Assembly: GCA_000526575.1 (NCBI GenBank)
Contig: JAGI01000002.1
Coordinates: forward strand, 62,001-126,000
Source of the DNA: Clostridium sp. 12(A)
Lineage (GTDB): Bacteria; Bacillota; Clostridia; Lachnospirales; Lachnospiraceae
Direction: 5' to 3'
DNA length: 64,000 nt
The notes under the pieces were generated by a model, which had not been told where the DNA came from, searched no databases, and was given only the letters and a program-made list of their open reading frames with translations. Numbering within the stretch: the first letter of the stretch is position 1; every line of letters begins with the position of its first letter. Positions 54,107 through 61,795 of the stretch are shown here, piece by piece. Made by a program: the position numbers and the translations under genes.

Positions 54107-55693
54107 TTAAGCAGCCAACTCGTTTCTCCGCTTTTTATTATGATATTTATAAAGATTAAAACCACAAGAAATCAGTGTGAGTTCAAGGATTACGTTTTTC
54201 TCACCTCTTCGAAATAATCTTTTGTAGGACTTATCCCATTTTAAAATGCCAAATGTTCCTTCTGCCTGAATACTACGATTCATTCTCAACAGTGCGCCAT
54301 GTATTGATTCAAGGTTTGTAATTACCTCTTGATGTATTGATGTTAATTCCTGATTCATTCGAATGGTTCTGTTTTTGCTTGCCTTAGGACAACAATCGTT
54401 TTTAAATTGGCAGCTTTCACACGATTCGCATTCATAGATTTCTTCGGTTCTGCCATATTTGTTTTTATAGACATGTTGTTTGCTTTTGAAGTGAAAAGTC
54501 TTTCCATTTGGGCATTTCAAATTTCCATTCTCGTCTCTTTTAAAGTTGACTGCACGATATGGATTTTCATGATACTTCTTATCGGATGTTTCCTTTTTGA
54601 ACATGGTGAATTTCATATACTTTTCCATCCCATGCTCTTCACAGTAAAGATAGTTATTATAGGAACCATAGCCTGCATCTGCAACTGGATACTTTGGATA
54701 ATGACCATAGATTTTATTGAATTTTTCCATCAAAGGAACAAAGCATTCCATATCTGATGCATATGGTTTTACATCAACTACTGCTATATATTCATCGCAG
54801 ATAGCGGTCTGTAGATTGTACGCTGGGAGAAGCTGATCATTGCCCATATAATCCCGTTTTATGCGCATAAAAGTGGCATCGTGATCGGTTTTGGAATAAC
54901 TGTTTCTTTCAACGCCACAGACCTCTATATGATGTGCATATGTCTTTAATCGTTCTAGATATTCCTCTAATTCCTGATATTGTTTTTGCTGAAGGCTTTT
55001 TCTATGACCACAACCAGATACAAACGTGGATTCCTCCAGATTTGTTGCATTCTTGTACATTTCCAAGAGTTCAGATACATATTCAACAGCATACTCGTCT
55101 CTCTTATCAAGTTTTACACCAAAATATCCTAATGCTTCCTGGTTCATTGCATCAATTAGCACGGATATCTTTTCAAAAACCTTTCCACGGTTTTTTGTAC
55201 AGGACTTTTTCCATACCCAAGTATAGCGGTTTGCATTTGCCTCTATTTTTGTCCCATCAATGTAGGTGTGTTCCAGGTCGACATGATCCTTTTCAAAAAT
55301 ATAGGTATTCACATCCAAAAAAATCTGTTCAATGGAATCAGTAAGTTCATTTCGGATGACGTTGCCAAATGTAGCAAATGAAGGCGCCTTCATGCCATCA
55401 AGAAGATACATATATCGGATATCATTTCTGCAAAGTTTTTCGATTTCCCGAAGAGAGCAGATTCCGTGTTCCATGAAAGCAAAGAGTATCACTTTGAGGA
55501 GTTTCTGTTCATCACATCTTGGACGACCTGCTCTGTAGCCTTTCTCTACAAAATATTTTGATAGGTCTATGTGGTCTATTACCTCACAGAAAGTGTATAC
55601 TGGATCAGATATATTAATTAGTTTTTCAATTTCCAATGGTAATTTCAGCTGTCGTACGGTATAATTATCATTGGTGTTTTTATTTAGTCGCAT
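54107..55693 (-). CDS. IS1182-family transposase
   Basis: A 528-residue DDE transposase, full length for the family. The N-terminal DUF772-like domain contains GRPRCDEQKLLKVILFAFM and the CSLREIEKLCRNDIRYMYL region. The catalytic triad is visible as Asp in IDGTKIEANAN, Asp in VADAGYGSYNN and Glu in QAEGTFGILK. A zinc-like Cys cluster (CESCESCQFKNDCC) lies between the last two. No frameshift or stop, so the element may be active. Confidence 0.93.
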   Translation of the reverse strand: MRLNKNTNDNYTVRQLKLPLEIEKLINISDPVYTFCEVIDHIDLSKYFVEKGYRAGRPRCDEQKLLKVILFAFMEHGICSLREIEKLCRNDIRYMYLLDGMKAPSFATFGNVIRNELTDSIEQIFLDVNTYIFEKDHVDLEHTYIDGTKIEANANRYTWVWKKSCTKNRGKVFEKISVLIDAMNQEALGYFGVKLDKRDEYAVEYVSELLEMYKNATNLEESTFVSGCGHRKSLQQKQYQELEEYLERLKTYAHHIEVCGVERNSYSKTDHDATFMRIKRDYMGNDQLLPAYNLQTAICDEYIAVVDVKPYASDMECFVPLMEKFNKIYGHYPKYPVADAGYGSYNNYLYCEEHGMEKYMKFTMFKKETSDKKYHENPYRAVNFKRDENGNLKCPNGKTFHFKSKQHVYKNKYGRTEEIYECESCESCQFKNDCCPKASKNRTIRMNQELTSIHQEVITNLESIHGALLRMNRSIQAEGTFGILKWDKSYKRLFRRGEKNVILELTLISCGFNLYKYHNKKRRNELAA

Positions 55694-55708
55694 AATTAAT
55701 TATACCAA

Positions 55709-55745
55709 AAAATCGCTGAAGTCTCACGACCTCAGCGATTTTTCT
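55709..55745. terminator. Hairpin inside the right IS end
   Basis: AAAAATCGCTGA/TCAGCGATTTTT stem, placed upstream of the transposase start. It likely stops read-through from outside promoters into the transposase. Confidence 0.75.
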
Positions 55746-55751
55746 TTTAGG

Positions 55752-55774
55752 GGAGTTTTTTTACAGCCCCTTTT
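55752..55774. repeat. Right terminal inverted repeat of the IS
   Basis: Ends TTTTACAGCCCCTTTT. Its partner is at 53948-53970. Confidence 0.88.
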
Positions 55775-55807
55775 TCTTTTATCCCAAATCAAAACCATAA
55801 AAAATAC

Positions 55808-55836
55808 TTGACTAGTCGTTCTAAAAAAGATATACT
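55808..55836 (+). promoter_or_regulatory. Promoter of the ferredoxin-nitroreductase gene
   Basis: TTGACT (55808-55813), 17-base spacer, TATACT (55831-55836). It lies 34 bases outside the IS end, so the IS has not removed it. Confidence 0.75.
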
Positions 55837-55864
55837 AAGCATAAATTGTAGAACGGTCATTCTA
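55811..55864. promoter_or_regulatory. Paired TetR operators
   Basis: ACTAGTCGTTCTA at 55811-55823 overlaps the -35. TAGAACGGTCATTCTA at 55849-55864, a palindrome with TAGAA/TTCTA arms, lies just after the start site. The same GTCGTTCTA-like element recurs in the promoter of the downstream TetR gene. Confidence 0.65.
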
Positions 55865-55984
55865 TAATTAGAAAACATCAGTTGTGCGGCTGATGATTGG
55901 TACATAAAGATTAGACGAAGAAGTGAGCACGTGTCGGTGATTTTTGAAAAAGATAATAAATAAAAAGATAAGGAGCAGATCAAA

Positions 55985-56791
55985 ATGGGTTTAATAACAG
56001 TAAATGAAGAGAAGTGTATCAAATGCGGGCTCTGTGTAGAGGAATGTCCAACGACGGTAATAAAGATGGAATCAACAGGGCCGGTAGAGGTAAAAGGTGA
56101 TTCCTGTATTGCCTGCGGCCATTGCGTGGCTGTTTGCCCAAAAGACGCTATGGACAATGAGAAGTCACCCCTTGCCATGCAAACCGAGATAGGGGATATG
56201 ACAAAATTAAATCCAGAAGAGGCTAAGAATTTTCTCCGGTCTCGTCGTTCCATTCGTACCTTTAAGAGTAAGCCCGTAGAGAGAGAAAAACTGATTCAGC
56301 TTGTAGATGTAGCTCATCTTGCACCTACAGCCAGTAATTCACAAGGTATTTCTTTTTTGATTATCGATGATAAGAATATGATTGAAAAGATCGTAGAAGA
56401 ATGTATCAACTGGCTGGAGAATCATCCCACCTGGAGTAACTATTTAGGCTCTTTAATAAAGGAATACAGAGAAACTAAGGTTGACAAGATTCTAAGAGAT
56501 GCCCCCAGTCTTATTTTATCCTTAGCGAATAAAGATCATTATGTGGGCAGAGAAAGTTCGATTTTTTCATTAACTTATCTGGAGTTATACGCTCCCTCTT
56601 TAGGCTTAGGATCCTGCTGGGCTGGGTTATTGGAGTTATGTGCCCTCAGTGAAGATTCTCCGCTTAATAAGCTGTTACATATTCCGGAAGAAAAGAAGAT
56701 AACAGGCTGTGTCATGGTAGGATACCCAAAGAATAAATTCAAACGTTTTACAGAAAGACAGCCGTTATCCGTATCATTTTTCAACGATTAA
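55985..56791 (+). CDS. Ferredoxin-nitroreductase fusion
   Basis: A 268-residue protein. Residues 1-60 hold two [4Fe-4S] motifs (CIKCGLCVEECP, CIACGHCVAVCP). Residues 78-268 are an FMN-dependent nitroreductase (RRSIRTFKSKPVEREKL, LAPTASNSQG, GLGSCWAGLLEL, GYPKNKFKR). The fusion lets ferredoxin-type electrons reach the FMN site, and such proteins reduce nitro compounds, quinones or enones. AAGGAGC precedes ATG. It is followed by a TetR gene under a shared operator motif, so expression is probably induced by a small toxic or electrophilic compound. Confidence 0.92.
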   Translation: MGLITVNEEKCIKCGLCVEECPTTVIKMESTGPVEVKGDSCIACGHCVAVCPKDAMDNEKSPLAMQTEIGDMTKLNPEEAKNFLRSRRSIRTFKSKPVEREKLIQLVDVAHLAPTASNSQGISFLIIDDKNMIEKIVEECINWLENHPTWSNYLGSLIKEYRETKVDKILRDAPSLILSLANKDHYVGRESSIFSLTYLELYAPSLGLGSCWAGLLELCALSEDSPLNKLLHIPEEKKITGCVMVGYPKNKFKRFTERQPLSVSFFND

Positions 56792-56812
56792 ATGATATTT
56801 TCCTGAAAATAC

Positions 56813-56841
56813 TTGGCCGTTCGTTCTATAAATGTTATGAT
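56813..56841 (+). promoter_or_regulatory. Promoter and operator of the TetR gene
   Basis: TTGGCC (56813-56818), 17-base spacer, TATGAT (56836-56841). The spacer carries GTTCGTTCTATA, related to the operators at 55811-55864, pointing to autoregulation. Confidence 0.6.
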
Positions 56842-56862
56842 GTAAAAACAGGAGGTAGGGCA

Positions 56863-57447
56863 ATGGGACGTAACAAGGAATTTGAGGAAGATGAGGTTCT
56901 TAAAAAAGCCATGGAATTATTTTGGCTTCAGGGATATGAGAAGACAACAATGAGCGATTTGGTCGAGCATATGGGAATTCATCGAAAAAGCTTATATGAT
57001 ACCTTTGGCGACAAGCATTCGCTGTACTTAAAAGCCATAGACTGTTATAGCTTAAACACCTCAGAAGCATTAAACTGTGTGATCTCACAGGCAAAGACCG
57101 CCAGGGAAGGAATCAAAAATATATTTAGTCTTATGATTGACGGCACTGAAGAACACCCATGTGGTTGCTTTATTGTTAATGCAGTTACTGAGATGGCAAT
57201 GCGGGATAAGGAAGTAGATGAAAAGGCAGAGGAAGCACTTGCGCAATCAGAGAGACTCATGGGAGAACTGATACGAAAAGGGCAAAAGGATGGAGAATTT
57301 TCATGCAGCCTCAGTGCAGATTCCCTGGCTGAAATTCTTCATAGTACTTTACTTGGCGTTCGGGTTTATGCCAGAACATCGGGCAGTAGAGAGAAGCTAC
57401 ACGGTTTAGCTGATAATTTTCTATTGCTATTAAAAGGCAATCATTAA
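56863..57447 (+). CDS. TetR-family repressor of the nitroreductase module
   Basis: A 194-residue regulator. The N-terminal helix-turn-helix reads GYEKTTMSDLVEHMGIHRKSLYDTFGDKHSLY (quoted in part: TTMSDLVEHMGIHRKSLY). The C-terminal domain has CGCFIVNAVTEMA, as in the YxaF/LmrA-like group, with a Cys pair that could react with electrophiles. AGGAGG lies 9 bases before ATG. Operators related to the one over its own promoter occur in the nitroreductase promoter, so it likely represses both. Confidence 0.9.
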   Translation: MGRNKEFEEDEVLKKAMELFWLQGYEKTTMSDLVEHMGIHRKSLYDTFGDKHSLYLKAIDCYSLNTSEALNCVISQAKTAREGIKNIFSLMIDGTEEHPCGCFIVNAVTEMAMRDKEVDEKAEEALAQSERLMGELIRKGQKDGEFSCSLSADSLAEILHSTLLGVRVYARTSGSREKLHGLADNFLLLLKGNH

Positions 57448-57466
57448 TATGTATTAATATAAATGC

Positions 57467-57510
57467 AAAGAGGCCCTGACAGGACACCATGTCCTGTTAT
57501 GGCCTTTTGT
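57467..57510 (+). terminator. Terminator after the TetR gene
   Basis: Two-part stem: AGGCC/GGCCT outside and CAGGACA/TGTCCTG inside, followed by TTTTG. Confidence 0.75.
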
Positions 57511-57878
57511 TACTTATCTGGCTTCGAAAGTGCTCTTAGCAAAAAAAACAAAGAACAGAGCCAACGATATGAGGATGGCTCTGTTGAACATTGTACGAAT
57601 GTGGCTAAACATTCATTAACACTATACCACAGTAAAGTGAATACATCAATCAATAAATTGTATTTTTATACATAATTAGAAAACTTATCATTTTCGGCAT
57701 AATAATTACCAAAAAAAGGATATAATCCATAATAATATTGTTTATATACACAGTATTCCTTTAGAACCCTGATTTTACGGCACTTAATGGCTGGAGGGCT
57801 TGCTCTTATCATCCATTCTATGTTACTATTAAAGTGGGTGCATTTTTTTAAATACAAGGCATGAATAAAGGAGAAAAA
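57511..57878. other. Gene-free stretch with an orphan hairpin
   Basis: About 370 bases without a supported gene. A 10-bp stem AACAGAGCCA/TGGCTCTGTT (57554-57563 with 57576-57585) is preceded by an A-run, which makes it a terminator for minus-strand transcription, although no minus-strand gene is present. The rest is AT-rich, and the ribosome site AAAGGAG for the next gene is at its end. Confidence 0.5.
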
Positions 57879-58520
57879 ATGGAAGACAGAGCTTATAGTG
57901 TTTCGTTAACTAAAAATCCCCTCATATCCATGAAGGTAATACCAGGACATTTTACTACCAATCACTTTCATATCAGTCATTATCTTGATGTCAGTGAATT
58001 AAAGACCAATGCTGTCATAGCGAAAGATGTGGCAAGGGAGTTATCCATACCGTATCTGGCGAATGTATCAGTGGATACCATTGTCTGTATGGAGGGAACT
58101 GAAGTAATCGGCGCTTATTTGGCAGAAGAGCTTATGCAGGAGGGAGTAGGTGTCATTAACAGCGGGAAAGAAATCCGGGTATTAAAGCCGGTGATCAGTG
58201 CAAACGGTAAGCTGTTATTTCAATGCAACGTCCAGCAGTATATCAGAGACAAGGAAATTGTTTTGCTGGTGGCCTCCATTTCCAGTGGTACGACGATTGG
58301 CCGCGCTCTGGATTGTATCACGTATTATGGAGGGGTAGTCGCAGGGATCTCTGCTTTATTTAACGCATACCCGGCAGGTGATGAACAGGTAATTCATTCC
58401 ATGTTTACAAGGGAAGACATTCCTGGGTATCAGGTATACAGTATGGGGGAATGCACGATGTGCAAGGAAGGCCAGAAGTTAGAGGCCATTATCAACAGTG
58501 AAGGCTATACAAATATCTAA
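57879..58520 (+). CDS. Phosphoribosyltransferase-like protein
   Basis: A 213-residue cytoplasmic protein resembling orotate phosphoribosyltransferase. ATG 57879 follows AAAGGAG; the upstream ATG at 57861 lies before that site. The PRPP loop is LLVASISSGTTIGRALD. The usual acidic DD of the PRPP motif is replaced by AS, so activity on PRPP is uncertain. Another conserved block is VDTIVCMEGTEVIGAYLAEE. A CTMCKEGQKL segment near the end could bind metal. It lies 11 bases ahead of a sodium-pump decarboxylase beta subunit gene, a combination I cannot explain. Confidence 0.75.
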   Translation: MEDRAYSVSLTKNPLISMKVIPGHFTTNHFHISHYLDVSELKTNAVIAKDVARELSIPYLANVSVDTIVCMEGTEVIGAYLAEELMQEGVGVINSGKEIRVLKPVISANGKLLFQCNVQQYIRDKEIVLLVASISSGTTIGRALDCITYYGGVVAGISALFNAYPAGDEQVIHSMFTREDIPGYQVYSMGECTMCKEGQKLEAIINSEGYTNI

Positions 58521-58531
58521 TAAAGTAGGAG

Positions 58532-59695
58532 ATGATTATATCGATGTTCTTAAATAAATTTCTTTCTAGTCTTAGTTTCATGCATCTCACCGTACCTCAG
58601 TTTGTTATGGTAGTACTTGCGTTATTTCTGGCTTACTTAGCAATAGAAAAGAAATATGAACCCTTATTGCTTCTTCCCCTGGCATTTGGTATGGCCATAG
58701 CAAATCTCCCTTTATCCGGCTTGTCCGCACACGATAAGGGCGGGTTGCTTTATTATTTATATCAGGGAATTTCTCTTGGAATCTATCCGCCACTGATCTT
58801 TTTGTGTATCGGAGCCATGACGGATTTTACACCTCTCATCTCATCACCTAAGAGTGCACTCATAGGACTTGGAGGACAGCTTGGTATCTTTGCAGCTTTG
58901 GGAGGAGCCTTGCTGGTGGGAAAGGGACTTTCTAGTGTTGTACCGGGATTTGATGGATTCAGTTTACAGGAAGCAGCAGCGATTGGTATTATCGGCAGCT
59001 CTGATGGACCGACCTCCATCTATACGGCTGAGCTTCTGGCACCCCAGCTTTTGCCTGTCATTACCATAGCGGCATATTCTTATATGGCCCTGGTGCCTCT
59101 GATTCAGCCGCCCATTATGCGTATGCTTACCACGGAAAAAGAGCGGGTCATTGTGATGCCGGAGTCAAAAAGAGTGACACGCCGTCAAAAACTGATTTTT
59201 TCCTTTGGTATTACATTTGCCACGCTGCTAATCGTGCCGGCAGCAGGAACCTTAATTGCCATGCTGATGCTTGGTAATATCATCAGGGAAAGCGGTGTGA
59301 CAGAACGATATGTACGGACCTTGCAGAATGACCTGCTGAATATTTTGACACTGCTTATTGGTATTTCCGTAGGCTCTACAGCTACTGCAGATAGAATTAT
59401 CAATCCCCAGACGATTCTCATAATCTGTCTTGGACTATTCGCATTTGCCTTTGGTACCGTAGGCGGAGTCCTAATTGCAAAGCTGTTATGTAAAATTACA
59501 GGCGGTAAGGTTAACCCTCTCATCGGTAATTCAGGAGTATCTGCCATGCCAATGGCAGCCCGTGTTTCCCAGAAGCTTGGTCAGGAATACAATCCCCATA
59601 ATCATCTGCTCATGCATGCTATGGGGCCGATTGTTTCCAGCACCATAGGTTCTGCCCTGATCGCAGGTATTTTTATTACCTTTTTCGGGCCGTAA
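58532..59695 (+). CDS. Sodium-translocating decarboxylase beta subunit (OadB/GcdB family)
   Basis: A 387-residue membrane protein with about ten helices. The sodium-site motifs of the family are visible: GIIGSSDGPTSIY (conserved Asp) and NPLIGNSGVSAMPMAARV (18 residues, conserved Asn/Ser). In complete enzymes this subunit couples decarboxylation of a biotin-bound carboxyl to sodium export. The alpha, gamma and biotin-carrier subunits are not in the window. The ATG at 58532 is close to AGGAG, and the ATG at 58544 is an alternative. The gene is probably cotranscribed with the upstream phosphoribosyltransferase-like gene. Confidence 0.9.
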   Translation: MIISMFLNKFLSSLSFMHLTVPQFVMVVLALFLAYLAIEKKYEPLLLLPLAFGMAIANLPLSGLSAHDKGGLLYYLYQGISLGIYPPLIFLCIGAMTDFTPLISSPKSALIGLGGQLGIFAALGGALLVGKGLSSVVPGFDGFSLQEAAAIGIIGSSDGPTSIYTAELLAPQLLPVITIAAYSYMALVPLIQPPIMRMLTTEKERVIVMPESKRVTRRQKLIFSFGITFATLLIVPAAGTLIAMLMLGNIIRESGVTERYVRTLQNDLLNILTLLIGISVGSTATADRIINPQTILIICLGLFAFAFGTVGGVLIAKLLCKITGGKVNPLIGNSGVSAMPMAARVSQKLGQEYNPHNHLLMHAMGPIVSSTIGSALIAGIFITFFGP

Positions 59696-59717
59696 TTAAT
59701 TAGTCAGGAGGTTCGTT

Positions 59718-60899
59718 ATTTTAGATTTTCTCAACAAAACAACAACAAAACGATTTTTATCCAGATTACTGCTGGCCATCTTAGTTATTATATCCTATAA
59801 AATAATCATGAACGTATCAGGCGTTATGAGCTGGTTAAAAGCTGGGATGAATATATTGATGCCTTTTTTCTATGGATTCATCATTGCGTATCTGCTGAAT
59901 ATTCCCTGTTCGGCTTTGGAACGAAATTTCAAGCGATCTAAATCTGTGTTCTGGAAGAAGAGAGCAAGGTCAGTCAGTATCTTAATTGTGTATGTTTTAT
60001 TAATTGTTATAATTAGCATAACAATGAACATCATTATTCCGTCCCTTCAAAGGAATATCACGGATTTTATCGTTAATTTTAACACGTATTACAACAATGC
60101 AATCGCAGCCATCAAGCAATTGCCCATTGAAAATACCGAGGTCCTGGATACGATTTTAGAAACGGTGACCAGTAAAATCAGCCTTAAAATCCTGTTAGAA
60201 AGTATAGGGCTTACCAATATTTTATCATCTTTAAATGTTGTGTTTGGTCTCACTTCCGTTATTTTCAGCGGTGTGATCGCCATCATCACTTCTATATATT
60301 TATTGGTGGAAACACATAATTTCAAGAATTATATGTCCCGTGTTTCCAGACTTTTTCTTCCAAGGAAAACGAGAGAAGTGATTGGTAAGTACGGCAATAT
60401 TATAAGCGAAAGCTTTAAGAAATTCATTGCCTGCCAGCTTTTAGATTCCTGTATTCTTGGCATAATAACCACCATTGAATTTTCCGTTTTAGGATCCAGG
60501 CATGCAGTGGCCTTAGGCATGATGCTGGCGATTCTTAATATAATTCCTTACTTTGGTTCTATATTCGGTTCCATCATAGCGGTCATCGTAGTCGCCAGCA
60601 CCAATGGCATTGGCACTGGCCTGATCACGGCAGTGGTTCTATTAATTACCCAGCAGATTGATGGAAATGTGATTCAGCCTAAATTAATGGGGAATTCTTT
60701 TTCTCTTAGTCCGGCTTTGATCGTCATTGGTATCTCCATAGGCGGATCTGTAGCAGGAGTCTGGGGGATGATTTTGGCAATTCCCATCGTAAATATAGTA
60801 AAGCAGATTACGGATGATATGATTACAGCAAGAGAGGCAGCTGTTTTAGAAGCTGAAAGATATGCAGATGCAGACATGCTGCAACATGAAGATATATAG
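59718..60899 (+). CDS. AI-2E family membrane transporter, likely starting at ATT
   Basis: A 393-residue protein of the AI-2E exporter/UPF0118 family with about eight helices (MPFFYGFIIAYLLNIP, AIIPYFGS-like LNIIPYFGSIFGSIIA, GNVIQPKLMGNSFSLSP). The first ATG (59808) would cut off half of the first helix and has no ribosome site. In frame upstream, an ideal AGGAGG (59706-59711) sits 6 bases before ATT at 59718, with no ATG, GTG or TTG in between. The resulting N-terminus LDFLNKTTTKRFLSRLLLAI gives a normal basic start and complete helix 1. Substrate unknown; the family includes quorum-signal and ion exporters. Confidence 0.8.
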   Translation: MLDFLNKTTTKRFLSRLLLAILVIISYKIIMNVSGVMSWLKAGMNILMPFFYGFIIAYLLNIPCSALERNFKRSKSVFWKKRARSVSILIVYVLLIVIISITMNIIIPSLQRNITDFIVNFNTYYNNAIAAIKQLPIENTEVLDTILETVTSKISLKILLESIGLTNILSSLNVVFGLTSVIFSGVIAIITSIYLLVETHNFKNYMSRVSRLFLPRKTREVIGKYGNIISESFKKFIACQLLDSCILGIITTIEFSVLGSRHAVALGMMLAILNIIPYFGSIFGSIIAVIVVASTNGIGTGLITAVVLLITQQIDGNVIQPKLMGNSFSLSPALIVIGISIGGSVAGVWGMILAIPIVNIVKQITDDMITAREAAVLEAERYADADMLQHEDI

Positions 60900-60907
60900 G
60901 ATTTGGA

Positions 60908-60940
60908 TGCCGCAAGTGTAGAAGCTTGCGGCTTTCTTCT
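60908..60940 (+). terminator. Terminator after the AI-2E family gene
   Basis: GCCGCAAG/CTTGCGGC stem followed by TTTCTT. The convergent TetR gene ends 40 bases further. Confidence 0.8.
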
Positions 60941-60979
60941 GTCAAAATATTGGCTCTTAAAAAACGTGCCGGGGCATTT

Positions 60980-61603
60980 TTACTCCGGCTTTCGGCAAGA
61001 TAAATATATGGCCCCGACCCTCATGGTATTAAGCAGGTTTACAATTTCATCCGTAGATAAAAACTCATCCTCCCCCTGTTCCAGCCATGTCTGCGCAGCT
61101 GTTAGATGAAGCTCCAGTAATATTTTGGTAAAATGAGTGCGCAGTCCATCCTGGGGCAGTCCGTCCCGGTCCATGATTTGATTGATATGAATGGATAAGA
61201 ATTGCTTCAATTTGCTCTGGAAATAGGGATCTCCATTCTTTCGGTTCAATAAAGCAATCATTTCCCCTTTATAGTCCTTACAAAAATCAAACCAGGTCAA
61301 AAACATGGCCGGAGGCGTCACATCAATGGACAGGAGATCTTCAAAAAAAGGAGAAGTTGAATTTCCCTTAGGAATTTTTTTATATCTCTTAGCCAGTTCC
61401 GAAAGAAGAGAAGTTTCTATTTGTTCCATTAAATCATAAATATCATTATAATATAGGTAAAAGGTGCCTCTTGTGACCCCTGCCCCATGGCAGATTTCCT
61501 TAACCGTAATTTTGTCCCACATGTTAGAAGGAATCATGGCAAGATAGGAATCCGCGATGGCTTTCTTTGTTAGCAGCCCTTTTCCAGATTTATTATCATT
61601 CAT
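60980..61603 (-). CDS. TetR-family repressor, divergent from a PhlG-like gene
   Basis: A 207-residue regulator. The helix-turn-helix reads ITVKEICHGAGVTRGTFYLYY. The rest is helical with several Trp/Phe residues that could line a ligand pocket. A 23-bp near-perfect palindrome lies 59 bases upstream of its start, between it and the divergent operon at 61796, so it likely represses both directions. The opposite operon encodes a PhlG-like hydrolase and an MFS transporter, consistent with detoxification or export of an aromatic ligand (inferred). Confidence 0.88.
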   Translation of the reverse strand: MNDNKSGKGLLTKKAIADSYLAMIPSNMWDKITVKEICHGAGVTRGTFYLYYNDIYDLMEQIETSLLSELAKRYKKIPKGNSTSPFFEDLLSIDVTPPAMFLTWFDFCKDYKGEMIALLNRKNGDPYFQSKLKQFLSIHINQIMDRDGLPQDGLRTHFTKILLELHLTAAQTWLEQGEDEFLSTDEIVNLLNTMRVGAIYLSCRKPE

Positions 61604-61661
61604 TCGTTCCCTCTTCCCCCTTCTCCTTACTAACTTACAATAAAATACGATTTGATAAAAT

Positions 61662-61684
61662 GAACATATTTTTAAAATGTGTTC
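61662..61684. promoter_or_regulatory. 23-bp palindromic operator
   Basis: Arms GAACATATTTT and AAAATGTGTTC around a central T/A, with a single mismatched pair. It is located between the TetR gene and the divergent hydrolase operon. Confidence 0.75.
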
Positions 61685-61795
61685 TTTTTTTTGCGAATTT
61701 ATTTCTGTATGATTGATCCAGAATCTAAAGAAAATTATACCTGATATTCAAGGAATATTCAACCGAATGGAAGGGTAGAGAATGGAGGAATCAAC

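Larger units (their letters stand above)
53948..55774 (-). mobile_element. IS1182-family insertion sequence, complete
   Basis: About 1.83 kb. Terminal inverted repeats are 23 bp with two mismatches (53948-53970 and 55752-55774). Both begin AAAAGGGGCTGTAAAA when read inward. The transposase is intact on the minus strand. No convincing target duplication is visible. Hairpins sit just inside both ends. Confidence 0.9.

Noticed and set aside
53948-55774. Target-site duplication of the IS
   Set aside because: The flanking bases show no convincing direct repeat.
57463-57675. 70-residue open frame after the TetR gene
   Set aside because: It runs through the TetR terminator hairpin and has no ribosome site.
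57666-57857. 63-residue minus-strand frame
   Set aside because: TTG start without ribosome site and no protein-like pattern; kept only as a note on the orphan terminator.
60903-61109. 68-residue frame after the AI-2E family gene
   Set aside because: Overlaps the terminator hairpin and the end of the TetR gene on the other strand.
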